Program-made: the position numbers and the translations under genes
Assembly: GCA_013372875.1 (NCBI GenBank)
Contig: JABXIW010000297.1
Coordinates: 1 to 14,923, forward strand
Length of the DNA: 14,923 bases
Source: Gammaproteobacteria bacterium
GTDB lineage: Bacteria; Pseudomonadota; Gammaproteobacteria; Enterobacterales; Kangiellaceae
Direction: 5' to 3'
Shown: one piece after another, positions 1 to 6,655 of the stretch
Numbering within the stretch: position 1 is the first letter of the stretch
Layout of the letters: each line of letters begins with the position of its first letter
Notes under the pieces: generated by a model
Told to the model about the DNA's origin: nothing
What the model saw: only the letters and a program-made list of their open reading frames with translations
Databases searched by the model: none

Positions 1-114
1 ATCGTTCCTAGCCGTATCACAGGTACTAGCGCAAAATATCAACGTCAATTGGCGTCTGCTGTTAAACGCGCTCGTTACATCGCTTTATTACCTTACACTG
101 ATAGCCACGAATAA
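1..114 (+). CDS. rpsR: 30S ribosomal protein bS18, C-terminal part
   Basis: This is the 3' end of a gene entering from the left edge. The frame starting at base 1 reads 37 residues to a TAA, beginning [16 protein letters not shown] and ending LLPYTDSHE. The [14 protein letters not shown] core and the following basic [10 protein letters not shown] stretch are typical of the C-terminal half of bS18, a small-subunit protein that binds 16S rRNA beside bS6 in the 30S platform. The full family protein is about 75 residues, so roughly half is missing. The stop lies 26 nt before the rplI start, matching the usual rpsF-(priB)-rpsR-rplI operon order. The identification rests on motif and neighbour together. 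Confidence 0.95.
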   Translation: MVPSRITGTSAKYQRQLASAVKRARYIALLPYTDSHE

Positions 115-140
115 GCGGCTTTTTTAAGAGGAAATTGATA

Positions 141-593
141 ATGAACGTCATTCTACTTGAAAAAATCCGCAACCTTGGCGATTTGGGTGAGCAAGTTTCT
201 GTAGCTGCTGGCTATGGTCGTAACTTCTTAATCCCACAAGGTAAAGCGGTTCCTGCAACTGAAGCAAACGTTAAACACTTCGAAGAGCGTCGTGCAGAGT
301 TAGAAGCGCAAGCTGCTGACTTATTAGCGACTGCTGAAGCTCGTGCTGAGAAATTAGCTGCATTAACAGTTACTATCCCTGCGAATGCTGGTGATGAAGG
401 TAAACTGTTTGGTTCTGTTGGTACAGCAGACATCGCAGCAGCAGCAACAGAAGCTGGTGTTGAATTAGCGAAGAAAGAAGTTCGTATGCCTGAAGGCGCA
501 ATTCGCGCAACTGGCGAATACGACATCGTTGTGAGCCTTCACACTGATGTTGACGCAACTGTTAAAGTAGTAGTGGTTGCTGAAGACGAATAA
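141..593 (+). CDS. rplI: 50S ribosomal protein bL9
   Basis: This encodes 150 residues, the usual bL9 length. bL9 binds 23S rRNA and reaches out from the base of the L1 stalk. The N-terminal rRNA-binding domain shows the family signature ([19 protein letters not shown], then [14 protein letters not shown] at about 24-37). A long Ala/Glu-rich connecting helix follows (about 43-75), and then the C-terminal domain with [12 protein letters not shown] near 88-99. The ATG at 141 is preferred over an in-frame TTG at 135 because AAGAGGA at 126-132 sits 8 nt before it. The TTG would be only 2 nt from that ribosome-binding site, and an ATG start gives the canonical MNVILLE N-terminus. It is the last gene of the ribosomal operon and is followed by a terminator. 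Confidence 0.97.
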   Translation: MNVILLEKIRNLGDLGEQVSVAAGYGRNFLIPQGKAVPATEANVKHFEERRAELEAQAADLLATAEARAEKLAALTVTIPANAGDEGKLFGSVGTADIAAAATEAGVELAKKEVRMPEGAIRATGEYDIVVSLHTDVDATVKVVVVAEDE

Positions 594-614
594 TTCTTAC
601 TTGGTTAAGAGTTT

Positions 615-640
615 AAAAGGCGCCAATTGGCGCCTTTTTT
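615..640 (+). terminator. Rho-independent terminator of rplI, possibly bidirectional
   Basis: A 24-bp perfect palindrome (615-638) has arms AAAAGGCGCC and GGCGCCTTTT around an AATT centre. On the plus strand it runs into six T, then ATTT. On the minus strand the arm ends in four T, so it could also stop transcription from the minus-strand PAS gene that ends at 821. Termination in the plus direction is the more certain. Confidence 0.85.
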
Positions 641-820
641 ATTTCTTGTGCCTGATACTTTGTTAAATGCTTATAAAAATATGTTCGAGTACTCTAATAC
701 ACTGCGCTTTTTTATAAGTATTTGCCTCGTCTTAGCTTAGCTCAAACTCCAGAAAGATGAGTTAGCTTGCGAATATTTAAAAAGGGTTTAAGTCCTATTA
801 TTGCAGGCTATAGCACCCGT
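641..820. other. Intergenic region between convergent genes
   Basis: No credible gene or strong hairpin was seen here. An 8-bp palindrome GAGTACTC lies at 687-694. A loose repeat of TTAGCT-type words occurs around 731-765. Neither has a clear role. No separate terminator for the minus-strand gene ending at 821 was recognised closer than 615-640. Confidence 0.5.
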
Positions 821-1645
821 TCATAAAGAGAAATCCCTGAAATGCCGTTTTCCTTTCTCTGCTTTTTCAAATTCGAGCTTACTCAAGATATTTTCGTGTA
901 ATTGCATATCCGTATGACATAGAGCTTCGAAGAATTTGGTTCTCACTTCTTCATTATTATTTACCACGTCCATAATGTAGTTGGCATCCACATTGATGCA
1001 AATAGCGCCGACTAAGCCGTAATTTTCTCTATAAATCGGGATGGTGGTGCATTTGAACTTTCTTGAGCCAATGTTCAGTTCATAGTTGAGTTTACTTTGC
1101 TTAACGATTTTTCGGGTTTTTAAATCCAGCACTAAATTAGTCGCAGGGGCATCAATATCACGGCCAGTGACATTGTTCTTGATATGGTATAAGGCTTTGC
1201 CTGGGTTAGATAGGTTATGCAATAAAATTTCTATGCCCATGTCGGGAAAAGTATCACCAATCAGATCGACGATCCGCTTGTAGTTTTCCAAATAGTTGAC
1301 CGTATCTTCCAGCAATTCTTTGCCATGATATTTTTGGAATAAATCCTGATAGGCTCGTTTTTCTTTACCCGCTAATTCATTGATCACGTTTTGTTGATTG
1401 CCAATAAGTACCAGTTGCTTTGCGGCTATGGGATCAGATTTTTTTAAGAAGTGGCTAACCGCTTGATTAAATTTGGGGTAATTAAATTGCAGAGCTTTTT
1501 TCTGATCAAGGTCAAAAGGATAAAACTCGTATTCGTCTAAATTTTTCCCAGCTCGTTTCTTTTTTTCTAGATAGATCCCGAAAAAATAACCGACCAATAA
1601 AAAGATCACTGAAGAGGCAATATTAATGGCTAGATCTTGTAGCAT
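821..1645 (-). CDS. Membrane-anchored protein with a YheO-like PAS domain
   Basis: The product has 274 residues. Residues about 8-26 form one hydrophobic helix followed by the basic run EKKKRAGK, so the rest should lie in the cytoplasm. A helical, charged middle section (about 40-115) leads to a region at about 116-226 that resembles the YheO-like PAS domain of DauR-type regulators. It has the diagnostic order EILLHNLSNP, then VTGRDIDAPATN, then TIPIYRENYGLVGAICINVD. In that family the PAS domain is normally followed by a C-terminal helix-turn-helix. Here the tail (227-274) is charged, with no recognisable HTH, and ends HFRDFSL. The start is well supported: AAGGAG (bases 1652-1657, minus strand) lies 6 nt upstream of the ATG. 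It stands alone, convergent with rplI. Ligand and output are unknown; a membrane-tethered small-molecule sensor is an inference. Confidence 0.8.
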   Translation of the reverse strand: MLQDLAINIASSVIFLLVGYFFGIYLEKKKRAGKNLDEYEFYPFDLDQKKALQFNYPKFNQAVSHFLKKSDPIAAKQLVLIGNQQNVINELAGKEKRAYQDLFQKYHGKELLEDTVNYLENYKRIVDLIGDTFPDMGIEILLHNLSNPGKALYHIKNNVTGRDIDAPATNLVLDLKTRKIVKQSKLNYELNIGSRKFKCTTIPIYRENYGLVGAICINVDANYIMDVVNNNEEVRTKFFEALCHTDMQLHENILSKLEFEKAEKGKRHFRDFSL

Positions 1646-1651
1646 CCGACG

Positions 1652-1657
1652 CTCCTT
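1652..1657 (-). promoter_or_regulatory. Ribosome-binding site of the PAS-domain gene
   Basis: AAGGAG on the minus strand lies 6 nt before the ATG at 1645. It fixes this start. Confidence 0.75.
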
Positions 1658-1731
1658 GTTGGTGAAAGCAAGTTCACTCCAAATATCCTAGATCTAACTA
1701 TAGCAAACTACAAGTAAGGCAAGTTTTGAGC

Positions 1732-1757
1732 AAAAAAAACCGGCATTGCTGCCGGTT
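1732..1757 (-). terminator. Rho-independent terminator of the secreted protease gene
   Basis: The arms AACCGGCA (1738-1745) and TGCCGGTT (1750-1757) pair perfectly around a 4-nt loop. Read on the minus strand, the hairpin is followed by eight T (complement of 1732-1739), the expected layout for a terminator about 34 nt after the protease stop at 1791. Confidence 0.9.
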
Positions 1758-1790
1758 AATCAAGGGAGGATATTTTACTAAGAGGTGTGA

Positions 1791-3929
1791 TTAACAACCT
1801 TTCTTTGGATGACATTTACCACCTGTATCTGTGCCATCATCAGTACCGCCGTCCGAACCGCCACTCGACAATGAACGAACCAGTGATACGTTAACCGTGG
1901 CAGTTGCATTAGTTTTGCCATCGCTTACAGTGTAAGTGAAACTGTCGCCACCACGCTTGTTGCCGTAGGCTTGATATGAAACGGTGTTATCGCCATTAAC
2001 CCATGCTGCGCCTTTTGATGGTGCAGTAACTGATACTACTTTCAAATAGTCGCCATCTAAGTCACTATCGTTAGCTAATACGTTAATGGTTGCTGAGCCG
2101 CCGATTAAAACTTCGATGCTGTCAGAGTTTAATGTTGGTGCTGTGTTGCTGTCAGTATAAGTACGGCTAGTGGCTGCATAAGAAACTAGTGTTTCGTTGC
2201 CTGACATATCGCGTGCTTTAACCTGGAAGCTATAATCAGTATCAGCATCTAAACCCGTTGCTTTGAAGTAAGTGCCTGACTGCCAAGTGCTGGTGTTACA
2301 GTTAGCGCCGCCTGCAGTACAAATAAATTGGTATTCCACTTGACCTGAATCATCGGTCGCCACAATCGCTTCCATCTCGATAGCGCTGCTGCTGATAGCG
2401 CTTGGAGCCATTGCCCAATCCATAGTGTTTGGTGTTGGTGCGGTAGTATCAGTTTCAGTGCCGTTTGACTCAACCGAACCAGAAATAAAGTATTGCCCCA
2501 TGCTGCCATAGTCATTGTAAGGGGTTACATTGTTGCCCACACCCGTAATGGTCAGGTAATAACGACCTGGCGCCACTTGTGCTGAAAGAATGGCATTAGT
2601 GTCTGACATATCATCCGATACGATTTCCATGCCATAACCGTCGGTAATGGTCGCTTTGATATCCAAGTTTACGCCACGCTTTGAATCGCGAGTATAAGCA
2701 TCCCATGCAGGGTTAATGGTGATGTTCACGCTGCCCGTATTGGTATCGAAAGAGAAAACATCCTTGTCAGAACTATTGCTGATAATACCTTTGTTTTCAG
2801 TACGTTGGTTATCAGGATCGATTTCTGGATTGCTGCTCGCCACTTGGCCATAGCCATCCACTAGTAAAGGTGTAGCGCCGACCAAAGAGTCCGGATGGTC
2901 GTCGCTACGGTAAGACAATTTCTCCGAAATTACGGCTAAATCGTCTTGTTGCGCGTTGTTAGCATCGGCATAGTTACCGTTACTCCATTGAGTGACGTTA
3001 CGGTTATAGCCAACACCCATGATTGGTGCCCATGAGCTCATGCCTGAGCCATGACCATAGTAATAAGATTTGGTGCTAGTGCCATGGTGCGATAAGCCCA
3101 TGTGGTGGCCAAATTCGTGCGTGGCCGCTTCTGCATAGCTAGTTGGTGAAGAAAGATTTTGATAATACACTAGCGCTGGTTGATACCATTCGTAATTTGG
3201 AATGCCCCAAACACCTACGTAAGCGTAACCGCCACCAGTACCGCCAGGCATAGCCTGACCGTTGGCATCATTTTTACCTGTGATTAACACATGACCAACA
3301 TTAGGACCAAAGCTCGCTGGGCGCTCAGTGGTTACGTTGATATCAAATGGTGCCAAATCTTCCGCCACGCGGTGCCATACTTCGGCAATCGCAGCGCGTT
3401 CTGCTTCAGAATAGCTGGTTGGGTTGCCATCTAAATCAAAAGCGGTGGCGTCATAACGATCACTACCAAAAGAGTCGTTCCAAACGGTATCGACAATGGT
3501 TTCGCCTTTAAAATTCAAATAAACCGTATTGGCCGCTCCTGGTTTACTGTGCAATTTGAAAGCATCGACATTGCTGATGCCCGCTTGGCTTGGGTTCGCT
3601 TCTAATTCCTGCTGGCTGATGCCTTGTGGCTCAGCTGGCTCGTTGTAATAAACATTACCTAACTTATCCACATTTAGTTGAGCAACGTCATTCGCTGGGA
3701 AAGTGAACTTGTGTAGCCATTGCATGGCTTTTTGTTGCTTATCTTTTGATAAGCCTTTTAATTGATTCTTTAATTTTCCGTTTGGTAACTCGTCCATTTT
3801 GAAGGGTGCTTTAGCGCCAAAGTGCTTAGCTTTGCCTGGCTCGGCGTTAGCAGCTAAACCAGCGATAGTTAAACTTGATGCAATTAGTAAAGGTAATAAC
3901 GATTTTTTGTTTAAAAGGGGACTCTTCAT
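1791..3929 (-). CDS. Secreted multidomain metzincin metalloprotease
   Basis: The product has 712 residues. A Sec signal peptide (basic MKSPLLNKKS, hydrophobic 11-26, likely cut after ANA at 29) precedes a propeptide-like region (30-130). The catalytic domain has a VYLNFKGETI strand at 136-145, the VWHRVAEDLAPFDINVTTE segment at 184-202, and the zinc motif HEFGHHMGLSHH at 271-282. This gives His271, Glu272, His275 and His281 in the metzincin HExxHxxGxxH pattern, with a likely Met-turn at Met304 (PIMG). A bacterial pre-peptidase C-terminal-like beta domain follows (about 388-487), then a fibronectin type III-like domain (495-593, with Cys537 and Cys544). Next is a cadherin/Ig-like domain (597-685, VLANDSDLDGD motif). 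An acidic Gly/Ser/Asp/Thr linker ends in KCHPKKGC. It probably degrades external protein for nutrition; the substrate is unknown. The exact peptidase family was not assigned. The start is supported by the signal peptide; the ribosome-binding site is weak. Confidence 0.88.
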   Translation of the reverse strand: MKSPLLNKKSLLPLLIASSLTIAGLAANAEPGKAKHFGAKAPFKMDELPNGKLKNQLKGLSKDKQQKAMQWLHKFTFPANDVAQLNVDKLGNVYYNEPAEPQGISQQELEANPSQAGISNVDAFKLHSKPGAANTVYLNFKGETIVDTVWNDSFGSDRYDATAFDLDGNPTSYSEAERAAIAEVWHRVAEDLAPFDINVTTERPASFGPNVGHVLITGKNDANGQAMPGGTGGGYAYVGVWGIPNYEWYQPALVYYQNLSSPTSYAEAATHEFGHHMGLSHHGTSTKSYYYGHGSGMSSWAPIMGVGYNRNVTQWSNGNYADANNAQQDDLAVISEKLSYRSDDHPDSLVGATPLLVDGYGQVASSNPEIDPDNQRTENKGIISNSSDKDVFSFDTNTGSVNITINPAWDAYTRDSKRGVNLDIKATITDGYGMEIVSDDMSDTNAILSAQVAPGRYYLTITGVGNNVTPYNDYGSMGQYFISGSVESNGTETDTTAPTPNTMDWAMAPSAISSSAIEMEAIVATDDSGQVEYQFICTAGGANCNTSTWQSGTYFKATGLDADTDYSFQVKARDMSGNETLVSYAATSRTYTDSNTAPTLNSDSIEVLIGGSATINVLANDSDLDGDYLKVVSVTAPSKGAAWVNGDNTVSYQAYGNKRGGDSFTYTVSDGKTNATATVNVSLVRSLSSGGSDGGTDDGTDTGGKCHPKKGC

Positions 3930-3945
3930 GTATCGGGACTCTTCA
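3918..3945. repeat. 11-bp direct repeat spanning the protease start
   Basis: GGGACTCTTCA occurs at 3918-3928 and again at 3935-3945, 17 bp apart. On the mRNA (minus) strand this places TGAAGAGTCCC both at the ribosome-binding position and across the first codons, so the only purine-rich element upstream of the start is a copy of the coding sequence. Function is unknown. Confidence 0.6.
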
Positions 3946-4226
3946 ATTTCAGTTGCGGGTTGAAAGTGTCGGCATTTTTAACACTAAATTTCAGGTCTGA
4001 CCATTTTTTAATCAATGAAATGTCTATTAGTTCAAAAAATGAACAGCTGTTTTGAGGTTTTATGTGAATAAGTTCCGTTTTTAAGTGTTCAAAAATTTTA
4101 CACAGGCGGTTGGCTGTAAAAGTTCTTTACAGCTTATAGAGGAAGAGTTTGGTTTAGACGTTAAGTGAGTCTTTAAAAGATAAAAACTTTATTAAACAAT
4201 GGCTTACGATGTTTTTTGCTAGTGAT
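3930..4226. other. AT-rich intergenic region upstream of the protease
   Basis: Nearly 300 nt without a credible gene, probably carrying the protease promoter. It contains several short inverted repeats: AGTGT/ACACT at 3965-3985, GTTCA/TGAAC around five A at 4030-4044, and GCTGTAAA/TTTACAGC at 4113-4133. There is also one isolated DnaA-box-like 9-mer, TTTTACACA, at 4096-4104. No well-spaced sigma70 promoter was convincing. No terminator for the minus-strand pair ending at 4227 was recognised. Confidence 0.5.
4113..4133. repeat. Perfect 8-bp inverted repeat upstream of the protease
   Basis: GCTGTAAA and TTTACAGC flank a 5-nt spacer (AGTTC). There is no T-run on either side, so it does not look like a terminator. 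A regulator binding site about 185 bp before the protease start is possible but unproven. Confidence 0.4.
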
Positions 4227-4634
4227 TTATTTGAATTGCTTCTTAACTATCAGTAATGGCGTTAAGAATAACAGCAGTGCTAGGCCATTAATCAGAATAT
4301 GACTATTAACACCAAAATAGAGCCCATAAAGGGTATCGAGCAAAGCCCATATCAGTAATGCAAACAGTCGAAACAGCCAATCTTTATGACGGCGGGAAAC
4401 GAATGCTTTATCGACACTGTAATAAAAAAGCAGCCCCCAGCTGGCGACAGTTGGTCCGAAAACACCGACTAAAAACTTTAAAACGTCTGGATTTGAGTTG
4501 GGGAATTGGCCTTCAAGGGATTGAATATAATGGTTTGACAAGGAAGTGAGCGCTAACACAGGTAGTAACAAGCCACCTATAATGTGAAGAGCAGCCAGTG
4601 TTTTTAGCCATTTTTCGGCAAAGGATAAGCTCAT
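4227..4634 (-). CDS. Small four-helix membrane protein, unknown function
   Basis: The product has 135 residues and is almost wholly membrane-embedded, with hydrophobic helices at about 14-31, 52-71, 86-106 and 111-130, and the basic tail KKQFK. A basic loop SRRHKDW (80-86) sits between helices 2 and 3 and is probably cytoplasmic. The frame stays open 14 codons further upstream, but the ATG at 4634 is chosen because it overlaps the TGA of the preceding DCC gene as ATGA, a classic translational coupling. I do not recognise the family. Coupling to a thiol-disulfide oxidoreductase suggests it may partner or anchor that protein, which is an inference from arrangement alone. Confidence 0.72.
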   Translation of the reverse strand: MSLSFAEKWLKTLAALHIIGGLLLPVLALTSLSNHYIQSLEGQFPNSNPDVLKFLVGVFGPTVASWGLLFYYSVDKAFVSRRHKDWLFRLFALLIWALLDTLYGLYFGVNSHILINGLALLLFLTPLLIVKKQFK

Positions 4635-5041
4635 GACACAAACCGCTGTAAAATTTGCTTGGTGGGGATCATGCAATAATTGTGCCGCCCAAATAGACGA
4701 TAGCGATTAAGTGCAATTCGATCATAAATCCAATCTCGTAATCTTAATGGAAAAAAGCGCAAGATATTGACTAGCGGCCATGGCTTTTTGAGTTGCTGGG
4801 TGATTTTAAAAAAAGCCTCTGACTTGTAATAGGGCTTCTGGTCAAGCAATAGGACCATGGTTTCGAAATGATCAGTCGCTAGCCCTAGGTTTGCTAGCAA
4901 CTCTTGTCCTTTGGGTGATTGAACTGAGCAAAACTTAAAGACAGCATTCGGATCACGCTTGATAACGAACGGAACCCAAGCCGAACAAAGTTTGCACTCG
5001 CCGTCGAATAGGATGATGTTATTAGGGTTAGGGTGAGCCAA
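4631..5041 (-). CDS. DCC-family (DUF393) thiol-disulfide oxidoreductase-like protein
   Basis: The product has about 136 residues. The N-terminus reads IILFDGECKLC, with the DCC-family signature FDGxCxxC at 12-19 and its cysteine pair Cys16 and Cys19, followed by FVIKRDP and FKFCSVQS (Cys38). The C-terminal part shows LRDWIYDRIALNRYRLFGR, another family hallmark. Members (YuxK-like) are predicted thioredoxin-fold proteins whose substrates are mostly unknown. No ATG precedes the conserved core before a stop near 5098. The TTG at 5041 is the probable start, though AAAAGG is 16 nt from it. An ATT at 5050 is better spaced from that site but would be a very rare start codon. It is first in a two-gene minus-strand operon and divergent from dnaB. 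Confidence 0.82.
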   Translation of the reverse strand: MAHPNPNNIILFDGECKLCSAWVPFVIKRDPNAVFKFCSVQSPKGQELLANLGLATDHFETMVLLLDQKPYYKSEAFFKITQQLKKPWPLVNILRFFPLRLRDWIYDRIALNRYRLFGRHNYCMIPTKQILQRFVS

Positions 5042-5110
5042 AGCGTAAATTGTTTTGCCTTTTGGGTGATTATTACATAAGGCTGTAGGGTCGAGCTACT
5101 TATTCAAGTT

Positions 5111-5143
5111 TTATCCACAAATATTTTCACAGGCTTTTGCACA
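5111..5143 (+). promoter_or_regulatory. Three DnaA-box-like 9-mers in 12-bp phase
   Basis: TTATCCACA (5111-5119) is the classical strong DnaA box. ATTTTCACA (5123-5131) has one mismatch to TTWTNCACA. TTTTGCACA (5135-5143) matches that consensus. The CACA cores end at 5119, 5131 and 5143, exactly 12 bp apart and in the same orientation. They lie about 113-145 bp before the dnaB start, in the divergent region shared with the DCC gene. DnaA-dependent control is an inference. Confidence 0.6.
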
Positions 5144-5193
5144 GACTTATTGGCTTGCCAATTGTTGATTGGGGTGTGAGAATAACTGACATT

Positions 5194-5214
5194 AGCAATC
5201 CCCTTGAGATTGCT
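5194..5214. repeat. 7-bp inverted repeat upstream of dnaB
   Basis: AGCAATC (5194-5200) and GATTGCT (5208-5214) flank a 7-nt spacer. There is no T-run, so it is not a terminator. It overlaps the possible -35 element of the dnaB promoter and could be an operator. Confidence 0.35.
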
Positions 5215-5231
5215 GCAATTAGTAATATTAA
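5204..5231 (+). promoter_or_regulatory. Possible sigma70 promoter of dnaB
   Basis: TTGAGA (5204-5209, 5 of 6 to consensus) is spaced 16 nt from TATTAA (5226-5231, 4 of 6). The start would fall near 5238, just upstream of the dnaB ATG. It is only a moderate match. Confidence 0.35.
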
Positions 5232-5255
5232 AGATTTAAAACACAGATGTAGACG

Positions 5256-6644
5256 ATGCTATCAGCCCAACAAACAGATAATAAAATCAGAGACTTAAAA
5301 GTTCCTCCCCATTCGATTGAAGCTGAGCAGTCAGTGCTCGGCGGCGTTATGCTGGATAATGAAATGTGGGAAATGGTATCCGAGGTGCTACTGGCAACGG
5401 ATTTTTATGTGAAAAATCATCGCGAGGTGTTTAAGGCGATGGAAGCCTTGGCCAATATTGGTCAGCCGATGGATGTCATCACCGTATCTGAGTTTATCGA
5501 AAAACAAGGCGAGTCAGATATTGGCTTGGCATTTTTGGGTGAGTTAGCCCAAAACACTCCCAGTATTGCCAATATTCGCGCTTATGCTGAAATCGTGCGT
5601 GAAAAAGCGGTCACTCGCCAGCTCATCTCAGCGACTAACGAAATCGCTGATGCCAGTTTTAATCCTGAAGGACGCTCACTTTCAGAGCTTTTAGATTTTG
5701 CAGAAAAGAAGGTTTTTGCCATTGCTGAATCGCGCGAAACCGATAATGAAGGCCCTACCGGCGTCGAGGAAATTCTAAAGTCCACCATTCACCGAATTGA
5801 AGAAATTCAAAAAAATAAAGGTGGCATTACTGGTATTTCCACAGGCTTTACTGATTTAGACAAAATGACGTCAGGCTTGCAGCCTGCGGATCTGGTGATC
5901 GTTGCGGCGCGTCCTTCGATGGGTAAAACCACATTTGCCATGAATTTGGTAGAACATGCGGCACTTAACAGTGAGCTGCCCGTTTTGGTGTTCAGTTTGG
6001 AGATGCCGAGTGAATCGATCATTATGAGATCGATATCGTCCTTGGGCGGTATTGAACAAAATAAAATTCGTTCGGGTCAGATCAAAGATCAATCTGACTG
6101 GGATAAATTCAATAGCGGCATGCTGCAACTTAAAAACCATACCAAGCTATTTATCGATGACACTGCAGGTATTTCTCCAGCAGAGATGCGCTCGCGTGCA
6201 CGTCGTGTCTATCGTGAAAACGGTGGCATGGCCTTGATTATGGTGGATTATCTACAGTTGATGCAGGTACCGGGCTATGGTGAAAACCGTACTCAAGAGG
6301 TGAGTGAGATTTCGCGCTCTTTAAAGGCTTTGGCGAAAGAACTCAATTGCCCAGTGATAGCCTTATCGCAGCTTAACCGTTCCTTGGAGCAACGCTCAGA
6401 CCGTCGTCCAGTCATGGCGGATTTGCGTGAATCGGGTGCGATTGAGCAGGACGCGGATGTGATCATGTTTATTTATCGCGACGAAGTGTACAACAAAGAT
6501 TCCGAAGACAATAAAGGTCGCGCCGAAATCATTATTGGTAAGCAGCGTAACGGCCCGATTGGTAGAGTGGATCTTACGTTCCGTGGCGAAGTGTGTCGAT
6601 TCGATAATTTGGCGCACCAAGATTACGAAGCCATGGGCTACTAG
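5256..6644 (+). CDS. dnaB: Replicative DNA helicase DnaB
   Basis: The product has 462 residues, a normal DnaB length. It is the hexameric 5'-3' helicase that unwinds DNA ahead of the replisome and recruits primase. The N-terminal domain begins PPHSIEAEQSVLGG (17-30) and includes FYVKNHREVFKAM (50-62). The linker reaches about residue 185, and the RecA-type C-terminal domain follows: Walker A ARPSMGKTT at 218-226, ISPAEMRSRARR at 306-317, Walker B MVDYLQLM at 329-336, then SQLNRSLEQR and RPVMADLRESGAIEQDAD up to 401, with the C-terminal GKQRNGPIG. No intein or insertion is present. The ribosome-binding site is poor, but the N-terminus matches the family. It heads a tightly spaced series; alr begins 11 nt after the stop. 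Confidence 0.97.
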   Translation: MLSAQQTDNKIRDLKVPPHSIEAEQSVLGGVMLDNEMWEMVSEVLLATDFYVKNHREVFKAMEALANIGQPMDVITVSEFIEKQGESDIGLAFLGELAQNTPSIANIRAYAEIVREKAVTRQLISATNEIADASFNPEGRSLSELLDFAEKKVFAIAESRETDNEGPTGVEEILKSTIHRIEEIQKNKGGITGISTGFTDLDKMTSGLQPADLVIVAARPSMGKTTFAMNLVEHAALNSELPVLVFSLEMPSESIIMRSISSLGGIEQNKIRSGQIKDQSDWDKFNSGMLQLKNHTKLFIDDTAGISPAEMRSRARRVYRENGGMALIMVDYLQLMQVPGYGENRTQEVSEISRSLKALAKELNCPVIALSQLNRSLEQRSDRRPVMADLRESGAIEQDADVIMFIYRDEVYNKDSEDNKGRAEIIIGKQRNGPIGRVDLTFRGEVCRFDNLAHQDYEAMGY

Positions 6645-6655
6645 GAAGAGCTTGT

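Noticed and set aside
135..140. In-frame TTG two codons upstream of the rplI ATG
   Set aside because: It is only 2 nt from the AAGAGGA ribosome-binding site, and bL9 proteins begin at the MNVILLE methionine.
212..526. 104-codon open frame antisense to rplI
   Set aside because: It is a low-complexity Ser/Ala-rich shadow of the strongly biased codons of rplI.
687..694. Palindrome GAGTACTC, with a similar GTACTCTAA word near 13845
   Set aside because: It is short, the two places share only a few bases, and neither is tied to a feature.
4096..4104. TTTTACACA, a DnaA-box-like 9-mer upstream of the protease
   Set aside because: It is isolated; about one such match is expected by chance in a window of this size.
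4635..4676. Longer N-terminus for the four-helix membrane protein
   Set aside because: The extension lies wholly within the DCC gene and is not hydrophobic; the ATGA overlap start is more natural.
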